Notes: generated by a model not told the origin, from the letters alone. A stretch of 64,000 bases of DNA from Planococcus sp. CPCC 101016 (GCF_007859295.1 NZ_VOHB01000004.1:34761-98760), one strand, 5' to 3'. Shown: positions 7,793-15,597, numbered from the stretch's first letter. Numbers and translations: made by a program.

Positions 7793-8920
7793 TTGCGCAT
7801 TTTCGTTTATATAATCATCTTTTTTGCTTTCTTTGATCTGTTTGCTCAACTTCCTATCATAAGCACCTACGCCATGTCACTTGGTGCCAGTCCCTTTATT
7901 GCCGGATTGGCAGTCGGCATGTATTCACTATCCAATACGTTTGGAAACGTTATTTCCGGTATTTTTTCCGATCGAAAAGGACCGTTTGCCGTTTTAGTTG
8001 TCGGCTTGTTATCAACAAGCTTGACGTTATTTACATACTCTTCAATTGACGGCCCTTATAGTCTGCTGGTTGTTAGGTTCTTCCATGGATTAGCAGCTGG
8101 ACTCACAGTTCCCGCTGCTTTCACGTATCTTGCCAATCGGACAGAATCAGCCAAACGCGGTAAAGGAGCTGCCTTATCCGGTGCTTTTGTCGGGCTGGCG
8201 GCAATTCTTGGGCCCGCTTATGGTGCCATCTATACGAGCCGCAACAGCGTTCCGGAAACCATGCTCCTTACCGGGATGCTGATTCTGCTAATCGGGGTTG
8301 TGGCTTTTTTCACTTTACGGCAGACTGTTGTAAAGAAAGAAGAGGTTATTAAATCTGTTGACTCCTACAAGGATGTGTTTAGAAACAGCGGCTTACTCCG
8401 ATCTTTTTCTGGCGCATTTTTCCTGATGTTTTCGCAGGGTGTACTGGCTTATATGCTGCCGCTGAAAGTGGAAGGACTCGGGCTGGATTCCCAGCTCAGT
8501 GGTTTGTTATTGAGCGTCTTTGGAATTTCAGCCATTTTGGTGTTCCTGCTTCCCGTCAATCAAATTTTCGACTTTGCTAGACCCATCTACACTTTAATCG
8601 CCGGCTTCTCCATTATGGGTGCTTCTCTATTCTTCTTAAGTGCAGCATCAGTGGAACCGTTGCTGTATGCCAGCATGTGCGCCTATGGATTAGGATTCGC
8701 TTTGTTGTTCCCTTCGATCAATTCTTTATTGATCGATTCAACAACTTTGGCATCCCGCGGACGGGCTTATGGTTATTTTTATGCTTTCTTTTCCATCGGG
8801 GTTGTCGCAGGCTCCAGTACTACAGGAGCTTTTGCTTTGAGCCCTAATCAGGGATTCTTCGTTAGTGGATCTCTGCTACTGACTGTTGCTTTGCTCAATG
8901 CAGTAAGTTCCAAAAAATAA
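7793..8920 (+). CDS. MFS transporter
   Basis: 375 aa from the TTG at 7793 with AGTAGGA six bases before it; a TTG at 7769 in frame lacks a ribosome site. About 12 membrane segments are visible. The loop between segments 2 and 3 is SDRKG-PFAVL, a form of the MFS GxxxD(R/K)xGRR motif, and segment 5 carries GAFVGLAAILGPAYGA, the antiporter-type motif C (GxxxGPxxGG-like). That motif favours a drug:H+ antiporter or other exporter. The substrate cannot be read from sequence. It is monocistronic, ending at a strong terminator. Confidence 0.8.
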   Translation: MRIFVYIIIFFAFFDLFAQLPIISTYAMSLGASPFIAGLAVGMYSLSNTFGNVISGIFSDRKGPFAVLVVGLLSTSLTLFTYSSIDGPYSLLVVRFFHGLAAGLTVPAAFTYLANRTESAKRGKGAALSGAFVGLAAILGPAYGAIYTSRNSVPETMLLTGMLILLIGVVAFFTLRQTVVKKEEVIKSVDSYKDVFRNSGLLRSFSGAFFLMFSQGVLAYMLPLKVEGLGLDSQLSGLLLSVFGISAILVFLLPVNQIFDFARPIYTLIAGFSIMGASLFFLSAASVEPLLYASMCAYGLGFALLFPSINSLLIDSTTLASRGRAYGYFYAFFSIGVVAGSSTTGAFALSPNQGFFVSGSLLLTVALLNAVSSKK

Positions 8921-8928
8921 TTGGCAGT

Positions 8929-8957
8929 AAAAAGGATGGTCCGGGACCATCCTTTTT
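8929..8957. terminator. Bidirectional terminator between MFS and ytxH-like genes
   Basis: Perfect 13-bp stem AAAAAGGATGGTC/GACCATCCTTTTT with a 3-base loop, between convergent genes. Confidence 0.92.
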
Positions 8958-8958
8958 C

Positions 8959-9351
8959 TTATAGATTATCTGTGCTTATTTTGTTCTCTGGAGCAGCTGA
9001 AGCTGTGTTTTCAGCTTTCTCTTTGCTAACATCATTTGACGACAGCTTCAAATCGTCCTTTTCGTTTTCTTTATCCTTTTGCTGCTGCTCATTATAGTAT
9101 TGGACACTGGCTGAGGCGCCGCCTTCTGAAACCATTTTGTTTTCGCGTTTTTCAGTGTTGCTCAGCGTATCAGAAGTATTCGAAACCGGATTGCCGTTTT
9201 TGTCCAGGTTTTGTGATTCCATATAAGAATTCACCTTCACTTTCGTATCATTGAACGCTTTCGTTGCCTTTTCACGATTTTCAGGATTTTTGAAATATGC
9301 ATATGCTCCAGCAGCTAATCCTGCTAATAAGAGACCTCTTCCTTTTGCCAT
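8959..9351 (-). CDS. YtxH-like small membrane-associated protein, 130 aa
   Basis: ATG at 9351 with AAGGAG upstream. The N-terminus is a short glycine-rich hydrophobic segment (GRGLLLAGLAAGAYAYF) followed by NPENREKATKAF, typical of YtxH/gas-vesicle-like stress proteins. The remaining 90 residues are very hydrophilic (Glu, Lys, Asn, Ser, Gln) and probably disordered. Function is unknown; YtxH relatives in Bacillus belong to general stress regulons. A possible but weak sigma-B-like promoter lies upstream on the minus strand (GATTAG at 9410-9415, 13-base gap, GGGTAA at 9391-9396). Confidence 0.65.
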   Translation of the reverse strand: MAKGRGLLLAGLAAGAYAYFKNPENREKATKAFNDTKVKVNSYMESQNLDKNGNPVSNTSDTLSNTEKRENKMVSEGGASASVQYYNEQQQKDKENEKDDLKLSSNDVSKEKAENTASAAPENKISTDNL

Positions 9352-9436
9352 TTACAGCACTCCTTCGTCAATTTGTCTATTAATAAATATTTACCCTTTT
9401 TTCATAAAGCTAATCCTTTATTGTGTGTCAAAAGTA

Positions 9437-9889
9437 TTACATTTGATTACGAGTAAATTTCATGTCTACATGCGGAATTCCGTCTTCGTCGTAGCTATCC
9501 GATATGGTCTGGAATCCGAAAGATTCATAGAACCCTTGCAAATATACTTGTCCTTGCAATTGAATAGCTGGAGCCTGCCATTCTTCCAGAATGTATTCGA
9601 TGCTCTGCTCCAATAACTTCTTTGCTAAGCCCCGTCCTCTGGCGCTTTCATGTACGATCACTCTGCCAATGGAAGGCAGATTGTATTTTATGCCTGCCGG
9701 AACAAGTCGTGCATAAGCCAACACTTCATCGTTTTCACTGCAAAGCAGATGAACGGATTGCTGATCTAAATTATCCAGTTCCGGATATGGACAATTTTGC
9801 TCCACTACAAATACATCCACCCGCAGCTTTAGTACCTCATATAGTTTTCTTGCTGTTAATTCTTCAAAATGATAGGTCTTCCAGTCCAT
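9437..9889 (-). CDS. ElaA-like GNAT N-acetyltransferase
   Basis: 150 aa, ATG at 9889 with GGAGG upstream. The N-terminal KTYHFEELTARKLYEVLKLRVDVFVVEQNCPYPELDNLD pattern (here spread over residues 4-43) and the acetyl-CoA loop ESARGRGLAKKLLEQ (RGxGLAxxLL) are diagnostic of the ElaA branch of the GNAT fold. Its natural substrate is not established. It is monocistronic as far as can be seen and convergent with nothing nearby; the upstream gene is divergent. Confidence 0.82.
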   Translation of the reverse strand: MDWKTYHFEELTARKLYEVLKLRVDVFVVEQNCPYPELDNLDQQSVHLLCSENDEVLAYARLVPAGIKYNLPSIGRVIVHESARGRGLAKKLLEQSIEYILEEWQAPAIQLQGQVYLQGFYESFGFQTISDSYDEDGIPHVDMKFTRNQM

Positions 9890-9984
9890 ATTTTACAGCC
9901 TCCTTTTGCTTCTATTATTCCACATTAGTGGCTATTGAGCTCTTTTTTTGATATGATTGCAGAAAGAATTTCAGAGGTGATTGC

Positions 9985-10476
9985 ATGATTCGTACCGGTA
10001 CATCCGCAGATATATCATCTGTTCAGGAAATTGCCAAAGTTAGCTGGAATGATACGTACGCTGGAATCATTCCCTCTAATGTCCAAGAAAGCTTTTTAGA
10101 TAAATCCTATTCTACTCCCATGATGGAGATGCGCTTAAAAAGAACGATCATCTTGCTTGCAGAGCATGAAGGACAGCCCGTCGGCTTCGCTAATTTCACA
10201 AAAGTAGATGAAGACGGAGATGCTGAACTAATTGCTATCTATATGAAGCCAGAATTTCAACGTTCGGGTTACGGTAAACAGTTGCTGAACAGCGGCCTGA
10301 GCTACCTGCTTAACGGCAACCAATTATTTGTCTATGTGGAAAGTGAAAATACGAAAGGCCGCAATTTCTATGAAGCGAATGGCTTTGAGTTTATCGAGGA
10401 ATTTGAAGAAATGTTTGAAGGCCACCCACTGCAAACCGCCAAATATGTCTATCATCTGAAATCAGCAGCTTTATAG
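9985..10476 (+). CDS. GNAT N-acetyltransferase
   Basis: 163 aa, ATG at 9985 preceded by AGAGGTGA. Full GNAT fold: VGFANF beta strand 4 followed by AELIAIYMKPEFQRSGYGKQLL (Q/RxxGxG/A acetyl-CoA loop) and a C-terminal ENTKGRNFYEANGFEFI segment. This variety acetylates small molecules or protein N-termini, and the substrate is unknown. The divergent neighbour is also a GNAT; the two share a short intergenic region and could share regulation, but they are not close paralogues. Confidence 0.82.
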   Translation: MIRTGTSADISSVQEIAKVSWNDTYAGIIPSNVQESFLDKSYSTPMMEMRLKRTIILLAEHEGQPVGFANFTKVDEDGDAELIAIYMKPEFQRSGYGKQLLNSGLSYLLNGNQLFVYVESENTKGRNFYEANGFEFIEEFEEMFEGHPLQTAKYVYHLKSAAL

Positions 10477-10499
10477 GCGGCTAATTTTATTAGATCAAT

Positions 10500-10536
10500 A
10501 AAAGAGACGTTCAGGTAAAATCTGAACGTCTCTTTT
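10500..10536. terminator. Bidirectional terminator
   Basis: 15-bp perfect stem (10500-10514 with 10522-10536) with a 7-base loop and flanking A and T tracts, between convergent genes. Confidence 0.92.
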
Positions 10537-10558
10537 TATTTCGGTATTTTTGTTTGCT

Positions 10559-11143
10559 TTATAGTGGACGGTAAGGTGTATCATCGTTGCGGGTCGTTGT
10601 ATCATCCCGGCGCACCCTATCATCTTCGCGGTGCACAGATTCTTCTTTACGACGAAGCTGATCTTCTTGATACTTAAAATCGTCATCGCGCAAATTCTGA
10701 TCTTTTTGCACTGGCGGCTTGCGGACAAAGCACATAATCGCAGCAATGTAGAAAAGAATTGAAGTAAGGGATAATAATCCTGCAAACAAACCAGCAATGA
10801 TGAAGAAGACACCGGCTGTGGATGCTTTACCTCTTTTCCGCAGGTTGACTAATGCGAGAATTGCCAAGATTGTACTTAAAACCAATAGTGCAATTAACAC
10901 CCACCCAACTACATTTAAGCTTGAAGACATCGTATCCATGATCATTTGCACATCTTCCGGATTTGAGAATTCCGGATTTGACATGATTTCCTCTTCTAAA
11001 AACTGCTCGAATTCTGGTGTACCCTGGACATTCGCGTAACTTGCCATTGCAAAACCGATTAAGGCAATTGCTAAAATATTAAAGATGATGCCGATAATGC
11101 CGAGCACTTTCTCTCCTGCTCTACTTATTACTTCTTGATTCAT
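10559..11143 (-). CDS. DUF4064 membrane protein
   Basis: 194 aa from the ATG at 11143, with AGGAAGAGG upstream; a GTG at 11152 is an alternative. The order is a short charged start, membrane segment 1 (VLGIIGIIFNILAIALIGFAM), an acidic extracellular loop of about 45 residues, then three further membrane segments. This matches DUF4064. The C-terminal 55 residues are a highly charged tail with repeated R-x-D-D units (HREDD, RRDD, RNDD). Function is unknown. The tail could be a flexible interaction region. It is transcribed alone between two terminated units. Confidence 0.72.
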   Translation of the reverse strand: MNQEVISRAGEKVLGIIGIIFNILAIALIGFAMASYANVQGTPEFEQFLEEEIMSNPEFSNPEDVQMIMDTMSSSLNVVGWVLIALLVLSTILAILALVNLRKRGKASTAGVFFIIAGLFAGLLSLTSILFYIAAIMCFVRKPPVQKDQNLRDDDFKYQEDQLRRKEESVHREDDRVRRDDTTTRNDDTPYRPL

Positions 11144-11340
11144 TCTTTCCACCTCTTCCTTTAGTCTCTTATGAGTATACGTACAAATAAGGATTTGGTT
11201 ACTTAATTACTCTGTTCCCCTAATCATATTAATAAAACCTGTTCGATCTATCTGTCCTTTATCTCATCTTATATATGGAAGATTTTCAACGTGCTGATGC
11301 TTTGGATGATCAATGAAGACAGAGATTTCTTTCAAAGAAT

Positions 11341-11365
11341 GTTTTAACTGCGATAATTCGGGTAT
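11341..11365 (+). promoter_or_regulatory. Sigma-B-type promoter of the micro-operon
   Basis: GTTTTA, 13-base gap, GGGTAT. This fits the Bacillales sigma-B consensus (GTTTAA-N12-15-GGGTAT) at 11 of 12 positions and lies 38 bases before the 32-aa ORF on the same strand. Confidence 0.75.
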
Positions 11366-11402
11366 TTTATTAATAACAAAGATTTGAAAGGGGTTCTAGA
11401 AA

Positions 11403-11501
11403 ATGGAAAAAAATCTAATTTTTAATCAAGCAGATTTCATGTATGGTGTTGGTGGAGCTTCAATTTTAACAGCTATTGTTTTCTTCATGACAAGCATCTA
11501 A
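11403..11501 (+). CDS. 32-aa membrane miniprotein
   Basis: ATG at 11403 with GAAAGGGG about ten bases upstream. The peptide starts MEKNLIFNQADFMYGVG and ends with a hydrophobic segment (ASILTAIVFFMTSI), so it is probably a single-pass or membrane-associated miniprotein. I do not recognise a family. The sigma-B-type promoter upstream and the terminator downstream delimit a transcript of only about 200 bases, which supports real expression under general stress. The second ORF starts 14 bases after its stop. Confidence 0.6.
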   Translation: MEKNLIFNQADFMYGVGGASILTAIVFFMTSI

Positions 11502-11514
11502 CCGGAGGTAACAA

Positions 11515-11541
11515 ATGAAAAATTACATAGTCAGTAATTAG
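11515..11541 (+). CDS. 8-codon ORF with a near-perfect ribosome site
   Basis: GGAGGT stands six bases before ATG and the frame is MKNYIVSN then TAG, two bases before the terminator stem. It may be a peptide, a translational regulator of the transcript end, or a decayed gene. The strength of the Shine-Dalgarno site is the only evidence for it. Confidence 0.35.
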   Translation: MKNYIVSN

Positions 11542-11542
11542 C

Positions 11543-11579
11543 AAAAGCAATCCACTCAATTGACAGAGGATTGCTTTTT
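11543..11579 (+). terminator. Terminator of the micro-operon
   Basis: Perfect 11-bp stem AAAAGCAATCC/GGATTGCTTTT with a 14-base loop and T tract. Confidence 0.85.
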
Positions 11580-11589
11580 GTGTGTTTTT

Positions 11590-11871
11590 TTATATTTTAA
11601 CGTCGTCATATTCTTTGTAGCGGTCAAAAGCTACTGCCGCATAAGAGCAAACAGGTTCCATTTTGTAGCTGTGTTCGCGGGCATAGTCAGCTGCCTGATC
11701 TAAAAGCTTCTTGGCCAGCCCTTTATTGCGCATCGACTCATCAACAAAAGTGTGTTCGATGACCATGACATCTGCCAATTCAGTCCACGTAATTTCCGCT
11801 TTCATCATGCCATCTTCTTCAAGTCGGTATGCAAATTCGTCACTGCCTAACTCGATTAATTTAAAATCCAT
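11590..11871 (-). CDS. YjdJ-like small GNAT-fold acetyltransferase
   Basis: 93 aa, ATG at 11871 with GGAGGAGAAGGG upstream. This is the short GNAT family (GNAT_acetyltr_2/YjdJ type) with VIEHTFVDESMRNKGLAKKLLDQ, where RNKGLA is the acetyl-CoA loop, and the conserved PVCSYAAVAFDRY end with its cysteine. These mini-acetyltransferases have no firmly known substrate. It begins 18 bases after the stop of the dioxygenase gene, so it is almost certainly co-transcribed with it and shares its MhqR-like control. Confidence 0.8.
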   Translation of the reverse strand: MDFKLIELGSDEFAYRLEEDGMMKAEITWTELADVMVIEHTFVDESMRNKGLAKKLLDQAADYAREHSYKMEPVCSYAAVAFDRYKEYDDVKI

Positions 11872-11889
11872 TTTCCCTTCTCCTCCTAT

Positions 11890-12858
11890 TCACTGATTGA
11901 TACTCAACGGGCGAAGAGATGCTTCAATCTGAGCACGTTTAGGTTCCAAAAATGGCGGCAATGCCAACTCTTGTCCCAAAGCATCCATCGGTTCATCCGT
12001 TGCAAAGCCCGGTTCATCTGTAGACAACTCAAATAGAATTCCATTAGGCTCGCGGAAATAAATCGCTTTAAAATAATAGCGGTCGACTTCACCCGACGTC
12101 ATAAAACCATTCGAGCGCAAGTACTCATTCCATTTGCTGTAATCTTCGTACGTTTTTACGCGGAACGCAACATGATGGACACTTCCTCTTCCTGGTCGTT
12201 CCGGTGGAAGGTCTGAGCGTTCCTCTAAGTGTACTTCGCCAGCAGGACCACCTTTTCCTGTCGAAAAGACCAAAATATCTTTTTGCCCTTCTACTGTAGA
12301 TGGATAAGCTCCTATCTGTTCGAATCCCATAATAGATGTCAGAACAGCTGCCGTTTTTTCACTTTTCCGTACAGTGAGACGCACATGCCCCAATCCGACA
12401 ATTGCAAACTCCTCTGGAATCCCGGCTTTGGTCCAAGGTATTCCATAGTCGATTCCACTTCCATCATCGACGACGAGCATTAATCTAGAGCCTTCAAAAT
12501 CCTGAAACGTTAAGCTGGCACGGTTGAATCGCTGTTCGATTTTTCCATGAGGAACCTTGAATTCATCAAAACGTTGAATCCAGTAATCTAAAGCACTTTC
12601 ACTTTTCACACGGAATGCCGTATTGCTGATGCTTGAAACACCAGGATGTGTCCGCCCGGCCATGGGAATGTCAAAATAGGTCATGTCAGTGCCGGGAGTT
12701 CCGACAGCATCAGCATAAAACAAGTGATAAGAAGACGAATTGTCCTGATTGACACTTTTTTTCACTAGACGCATCCCAAGGATACGCGTAAAAAAGTCAT
12801 GATTGGCATCGGCATTTGCTGTTAAAGCTGAAACGTGGTGAATTCCTTCTAATTTCAT
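11890..12858 (-). CDS. ring-cleaving dioxygenase, MhqO/MhqA-like glyoxalase (VOC) family
   Basis: 322 aa, ATG at 12858 with AGGAGGAG upstream. Two VOC repeats are seen: the first starts LEGIHHVSALTANADANHDF, the second LGHVRLTVRKSEKTAAVL and VHHVAFRV. The metal ligands are likely His8, the His of GLGHV or VHHVAF, and the Glu of GILFELSTD. In Bacillus the MhqA, MhqE and MhqO dioxygenases remove hydroquinones and catechols under MhqR control. The operator found here (next entry) agrees with that role. The downstream YjdJ-like gene is in the same unit. Confidence 0.85.
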   Translation of the reverse strand: MKLEGIHHVSALTANADANHDFFTRILGMRLVKKSVNQDNSSSYHLFYADAVGTPGTDMTYFDIPMAGRTHPGVSSISNTAFRVKSESALDYWIQRFDEFKVPHGKIEQRFNRASLTFQDFEGSRLMLVVDDGSGIDYGIPWTKAGIPEEFAIVGLGHVRLTVRKSEKTAAVLTSIMGFEQIGAYPSTVEGQKDILVFSTGKGGPAGEVHLEERSDLPPERPGRGSVHHVAFRVKTYEDYSKWNEYLRSNGFMTSGEVDRYYFKAIYFREPNGILFELSTDEPGFATDEPMDALGQELALPPFLEPKRAQIEASLRPLSINQ

Positions 12859-12874
12859 TATTTCTCCTCCTATT

Positions 12875-12929
12875 TATCTTGAATTCGAGATATTAATTTT
12901 ATACTATCATTGTAAATTCGTTCATGCAA
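12875..12929 (-). promoter_or_regulatory. Promoter and MhqR-like operator of the dioxygenase operon
   Basis: On the minus strand TTGCAT, 17 bases, TAGTAT form a promoter (12924-12929 and 12901-12906). The 18-bp palindrome TATCTTGAATTCGAGATA (12875-12892) lies between the predicted transcript start and the ribosome site. From memory, the Bacillus MhqR operator consensus is tATCTcgaAtTCgAGATa, matched at 17 of 18 positions in one orientation or the other. Confidence 0.72.
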
Positions 12930-12944
12930 GCTATTATGCTTTAT

Positions 12945-12986
12945 AAAAAAACAGGCAAGTCCCATCAAATAGGGACCTGCCTGTTT
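12945..12986 (-). terminator. Terminator after DUF1002 gene
   Basis: Stem AAACAGGCA-GTCCC type (12948-12963 with 12972-12986, one mismatch), loop of 8, followed by six T residues on the minus strand. Confidence 0.88.
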
Positions 12987-12990
12987 CAAA

Positions 12991-13878
12991 TTAATTCACC
13001 CAGCCGCGTACTGTATCAGCCAAGTTTCTAAAGAAGGTTTTTACACTTTCCCAAAATCCTTCATCGTTGACGATTGTGCCGATTTTGTCTTCAATCGTCT
13101 TGCTCAAATCTTCCAGTTGCGTTGACCATTGCGAAAAATCGATGTCAAGCTTGCGGATGCGGTCCATCAGATCCACCAATAACTGGCGGTCTTCCGGGCT
13201 CAGTTCAATTTGAAGCTTGCTCAATTGATCTTCAACTATTTGTTCGACTTCTTCACGTGTAGCCGGATTTTGTTCAGCAATCTGTTTTTTGATTTCGGTT
13301 AATAATTCACTGACCTTTGCATCTTCGACTCCACCATCTGCAAGTTCAGTTGCAACGGTCAATTCGTCATTTGCGACGTCTGTCCGTTCGGGATCCAGTT
13401 CTTCGCCGTTCACTTCATAGGCTTTATAAATCCCAACAAGTGCCGAATGGCCGGTTACCGCTTTAGGCGACGCCACTTCTACCGTCGCGTTCTCGATTCC
13501 TGCAGTAAGCATAGCGTTGGCATACATTTCAGACGTTACCTGTGTAATGTTTTCAGGAGTCACGATTTCAATGACCAAGCCGGCGCCTTCATCTTTACGG
13601 GTGATTTTTGCGGATGAGTACATATTGGCACGGGAATCGCCATCTTTAATATAGTTGACCAAATCCTGGCCTGTTACTTCAATTTCTTCTACGTCCACTT
13701 CCCCAGCGACATCCAGGCTTTCAGCGACAGATGCTTTTTCATCAGCCGATAAATTACCTCCGTAAACCACAATTGGCAAACCAAACTTTTCATTGATGCC
13801 TACATTTGCCGAACTGTAAGACGGAACCAGTACAGAAAAAGTGAACAGTAATGCTATAACAGTGAGTAATTTTTTCAT
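12991..13878 (-). CDS. secreted DUF1002 protein (YpuA-like)
   Basis: 295 aa, ATG at 13878 with AAAGGGG upstream. A Sec signal peptide (KKLLTVIALLFTFSVLVPSYSSA, cleavage near residue 24) is followed by the DUF1002 domain with the VVYGGNLSADEKASVAE and GDSRANMYSSAKI patterns. The C-terminal 90 residues are helical with heptad-like spacing. The function of this family is not established. It is the third minus-strand gene after mntR and cvfB, separated from cvfB by 54 bases that contain a strong palindrome. Confidence 0.78.
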   Translation of the reverse strand: MKKLLTVIALLFTFSVLVPSYSSANVGINEKFGLPIVVYGGNLSADEKASVAESLDVAGEVDVEEIEVTGQDLVNYIKDGDSRANMYSSAKITRKDEGAGLVIEIVTPENITQVTSEMYANAMLTAGIENATVEVASPKAVTGHSALVGIYKAYEVNGEELDPERTDVANDELTVATELADGGVEDAKVSELLTEIKKQIAEQNPATREEVEQIVEDQLSKLQIELSPEDRQLLVDLMDRIRKLDIDFSQWSTQLEDLSKTIEDKIGTIVNDEGFWESVKTFFRNLADTVRGWVN

Positions 13879-13896
13879 TAGTGTATTGCCCCTTTC

Positions 13897-13923
13897 TTCA
13901 AATTAATACGAAATTAATTTGAA
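13897..13923. repeat. Perfect 11-bp inverted repeat upstream of DUF1002 gene
   Basis: TTCAAATTAAT-N5-ATTAATTTGAA lies immediately upstream of the ribosome site of the DUF1002 gene. No T tract follows on either strand, so it is an operator or an mRNA hairpin rather than a terminator. Confidence 0.6.
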
Positions 13924-13932
13924 AAGGTTCCT

Positions 13933-14793
13933 TTATTTTGTTGACTTGGTCCATCCTTCTTCTTGGACGATCTGGCGGTTTTTATATAATTTACCGAGTG
14001 CGCGCTTGAAAGCAGCTTTGCTCATGCCGAAAATCTCTTGAATTTCGTCCGGAGAAGATTTGTCAGTGAATGGCATCTTACCGCCCGATTCTTCGAGATA
14101 ACGCATGATCTCATCCGCGTCATCCGCCAATCGTTCCTGCTTTCTTGGAAGCAGGGAGCCATTTAATGTACCATCGTCTTTTACGTCGATGATGCGAACC
14201 GTTTTTTCTTCCCCAAGGCGTGGTTCTTCATGGCGTTCTGTTTCGTGAATGAAGATCCTGTACATTTCAGGTACTGACAGCATAAAGGTACCGACCGGCA
14301 ATAAGCGGTAAGCACGGGCCTGCAGGTTTTGGTTAAAGACGGTTTCCGGCGCGGGCTGCATCAATTCAAGAACCTTTTCTTCAGTTGCCAGACGCCCGTA
14401 TAAATCGCCGTGGCGATCTGTACGAAGGGTCATAAAGATATGGTCGCCCTGTTTCGGCCATAATTCCATGATCTGCGGAAGGTCGGCTGGCAGCAGATAA
14501 ACTTCCCGGGTCGTCCCGATGTCAACGACTGCACCTTCACGGGGTGAGACTTTTAATACTTTTGCCCAGCCGTATTCACTTGGCAAAATATGAGGAATCA
14601 TCGGTGTTGCTGAAACGCCGCCTTGGCGATTGCGGTAAAGAAAAACTTCAATATCTTCTCCGATTTCTTGTCCTTCTTCTATTTCTGATGCGTTCATCAT
14701 TACTTCATCGCCTGAACCATCCGATAAAATCCATTGCGAGGTCGAACGGTCTTTTACTTGTAATGTCGCTTTTAATCCTGGGTGTAAAGCCAT
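13933..14793 (-). CDS. cvfB: S1-domain RNA-binding protein CvfB
   Basis: 286 aa, ATG at 14793 with AGGAGGAG upstream. CvfB architecture: S1-like beta barrels in the first 200 residues (LPSEYGWAKVLKVSPREGAVVDIG is the second barrel) and a C-terminal winged helix (FTDKSSPDEIQEIFGMSKAAFKRALGKLYK). The protein binds RNA and in Staphylococcus aureus affects virulence-gene expression. The length and domain order agree with that family. It starts 21 bases after the mntR stop, so mntR and cvfB are likely one transcript. Confidence 0.9.
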   Translation of the reverse strand: MALHPGLKATLQVKDRSTSQWILSDGSGDEVMMNASEIEEGQEIGEDIEVFLYRNRQGGVSATPMIPHILPSEYGWAKVLKVSPREGAVVDIGTTREVYLLPADLPQIMELWPKQGDHIFMTLRTDRHGDLYGRLATEEKVLELMQPAPETVFNQNLQARAYRLLPVGTFMLSVPEMYRIFIHETERHEEPRLGEEKTVRIIDVKDDGTLNGSLLPRKQERLADDADEIMRYLEESGGKMPFTDKSSPDEIQEIFGMSKAAFKRALGKLYKNRQIVQEEGWTKSTK

Positions 14794-14814
14794 AGTTAGC
14801 TCCTCCTATTTTCT

Positions 14815-15237
14815 TTAACTGTCTTTTCCTTGTTTCTTCATCTGTTCAAGCTTTTCCGTAAAATCCGGGCTTTCTTCCAGCAGTTGGACCAAATCAGCAA
14901 TCCGATCGATTGAATTCCAGCTCAAATGATGCTCGATGCCTTCAACATCACCATAAATCCGTTCTTCGTCTACACCGATCACCCGAAGAAACTGCTCAAG
15001 CAGACCATGCCGCTGCAATAGTCGTTTCCCCAATTTCTGGCCTTTTGGCGTCAACACCAGACCTCTATAGCGTTCATATATTAAGTATCCGTCTTTATCC
15101 AGCTTCTGCACCATTTTGGTGACAGAAGAAGGCAGCACGGATAAGGCCTCCGCGATATCCGATACACGCGCATAGCCTTTTTGCTCAATTAATGAATAAA
15201 TGATTTCAATATGGTCTTCCATACTTGGAGTAGGCAA
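14815..15237 (-). CDS. mntR: manganese-responsive transcriptional regulator MntR
   Basis: 140 aa from a TTG at 15237 preceded by GGGAGGAAAG. This start gives [13 protein letters not shown], which aligns with the B. subtilis MntR N-terminus; a GTG at 15255 would place the ribosome site inside the coding region. DtxR fold: winged helix ([25 protein letters not shown]) and the dimer/metal domain with the E-H-H-L-S-W segment and Glu102/His103-type ligands ([10 protein letters not shown]). With Mn2+ it represses manganese uptake genes. No mntABCD or mntH gene is in the window. Confidence 0.93.
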   Translation of the reverse strand: MPTPSMEDHIEIIYSLIEQKGYARVSDIAEALSVLPSSVTKMVQKLDKDGYLIYERYRGLVLTPKGQKLGKRLLQRHGLLEQFLRVIGVDEERIYGDVEGIEHHLSWNSIDRIADLVQLLEESPDFTEKLEQMKKQGKDS

Positions 15238-15338
15238 AATTCTTTCCTCCCTCACGTAACTATGTTCATTTTACTATACCGCCATGGTTGAAACAACTGG
15301 ACTTGGGCGTTCTGATAACAGTCCGTTTTTTCAGAAAG

Positions 15339-15364
15339 GTTTAAGCTGATAGCTGTCAGGGTAG
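15339..15364 (+). promoter_or_regulatory. Sigma-B-like promoter of lmo0937-family gene
   Basis: GTTTAA, 14-base gap, GGGTAG, 50 bases before the ATG at 15414. It matches the sigma-B consensus at all but the last -10 base. Confidence 0.6.
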
Positions 15365-15413
15365 ATATTACTATAAGCAAAATAGTTATTATCAAAAGGG
15401 GCAGGTGAAAAAC

Positions 15414-15569
15414 ATGGGACGCATTCTTTGGATTATCTTAGCAGTTATTATCGTAGTATGGCTTATCGGATTCTTGATGGACGTAGCAGGCGGACTAATA
15501 CACATTCTTTTAATCATTGCTGCAATCGTTTTAGTTATCAATTTGGTTACTGGACGTAAGGGCGTATAG
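15414..15569 (+). CDS. lmo0937-family (DUF5670) membrane miniprotein, 51 aa
   Basis: ATG at 15414 with GGCAGGTG upstream. The protein is two hydrophobic helices around a glycine turn (MGRILWIILAVIIVVWLIG, then GGLIHILLIIAAIVLV), ending in basic TGRKGV. The GGLIHILL pattern is typical of the lmo0937 family. Members are found in many Firmicutes and Bacteroidetes and are often stress-induced; their molecular role is unknown. The sigma-B-like promoter upstream fits that. It has its own terminator. Confidence 0.8.
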   Translation: MGRILWIILAVIIVVWLIGFLMDVAGGLIHILLIIAAIVLVINLVTGRKGV

Positions 15570-15597
15570 CTGAAGTAAGTAATGAAAGAAGAACTAT

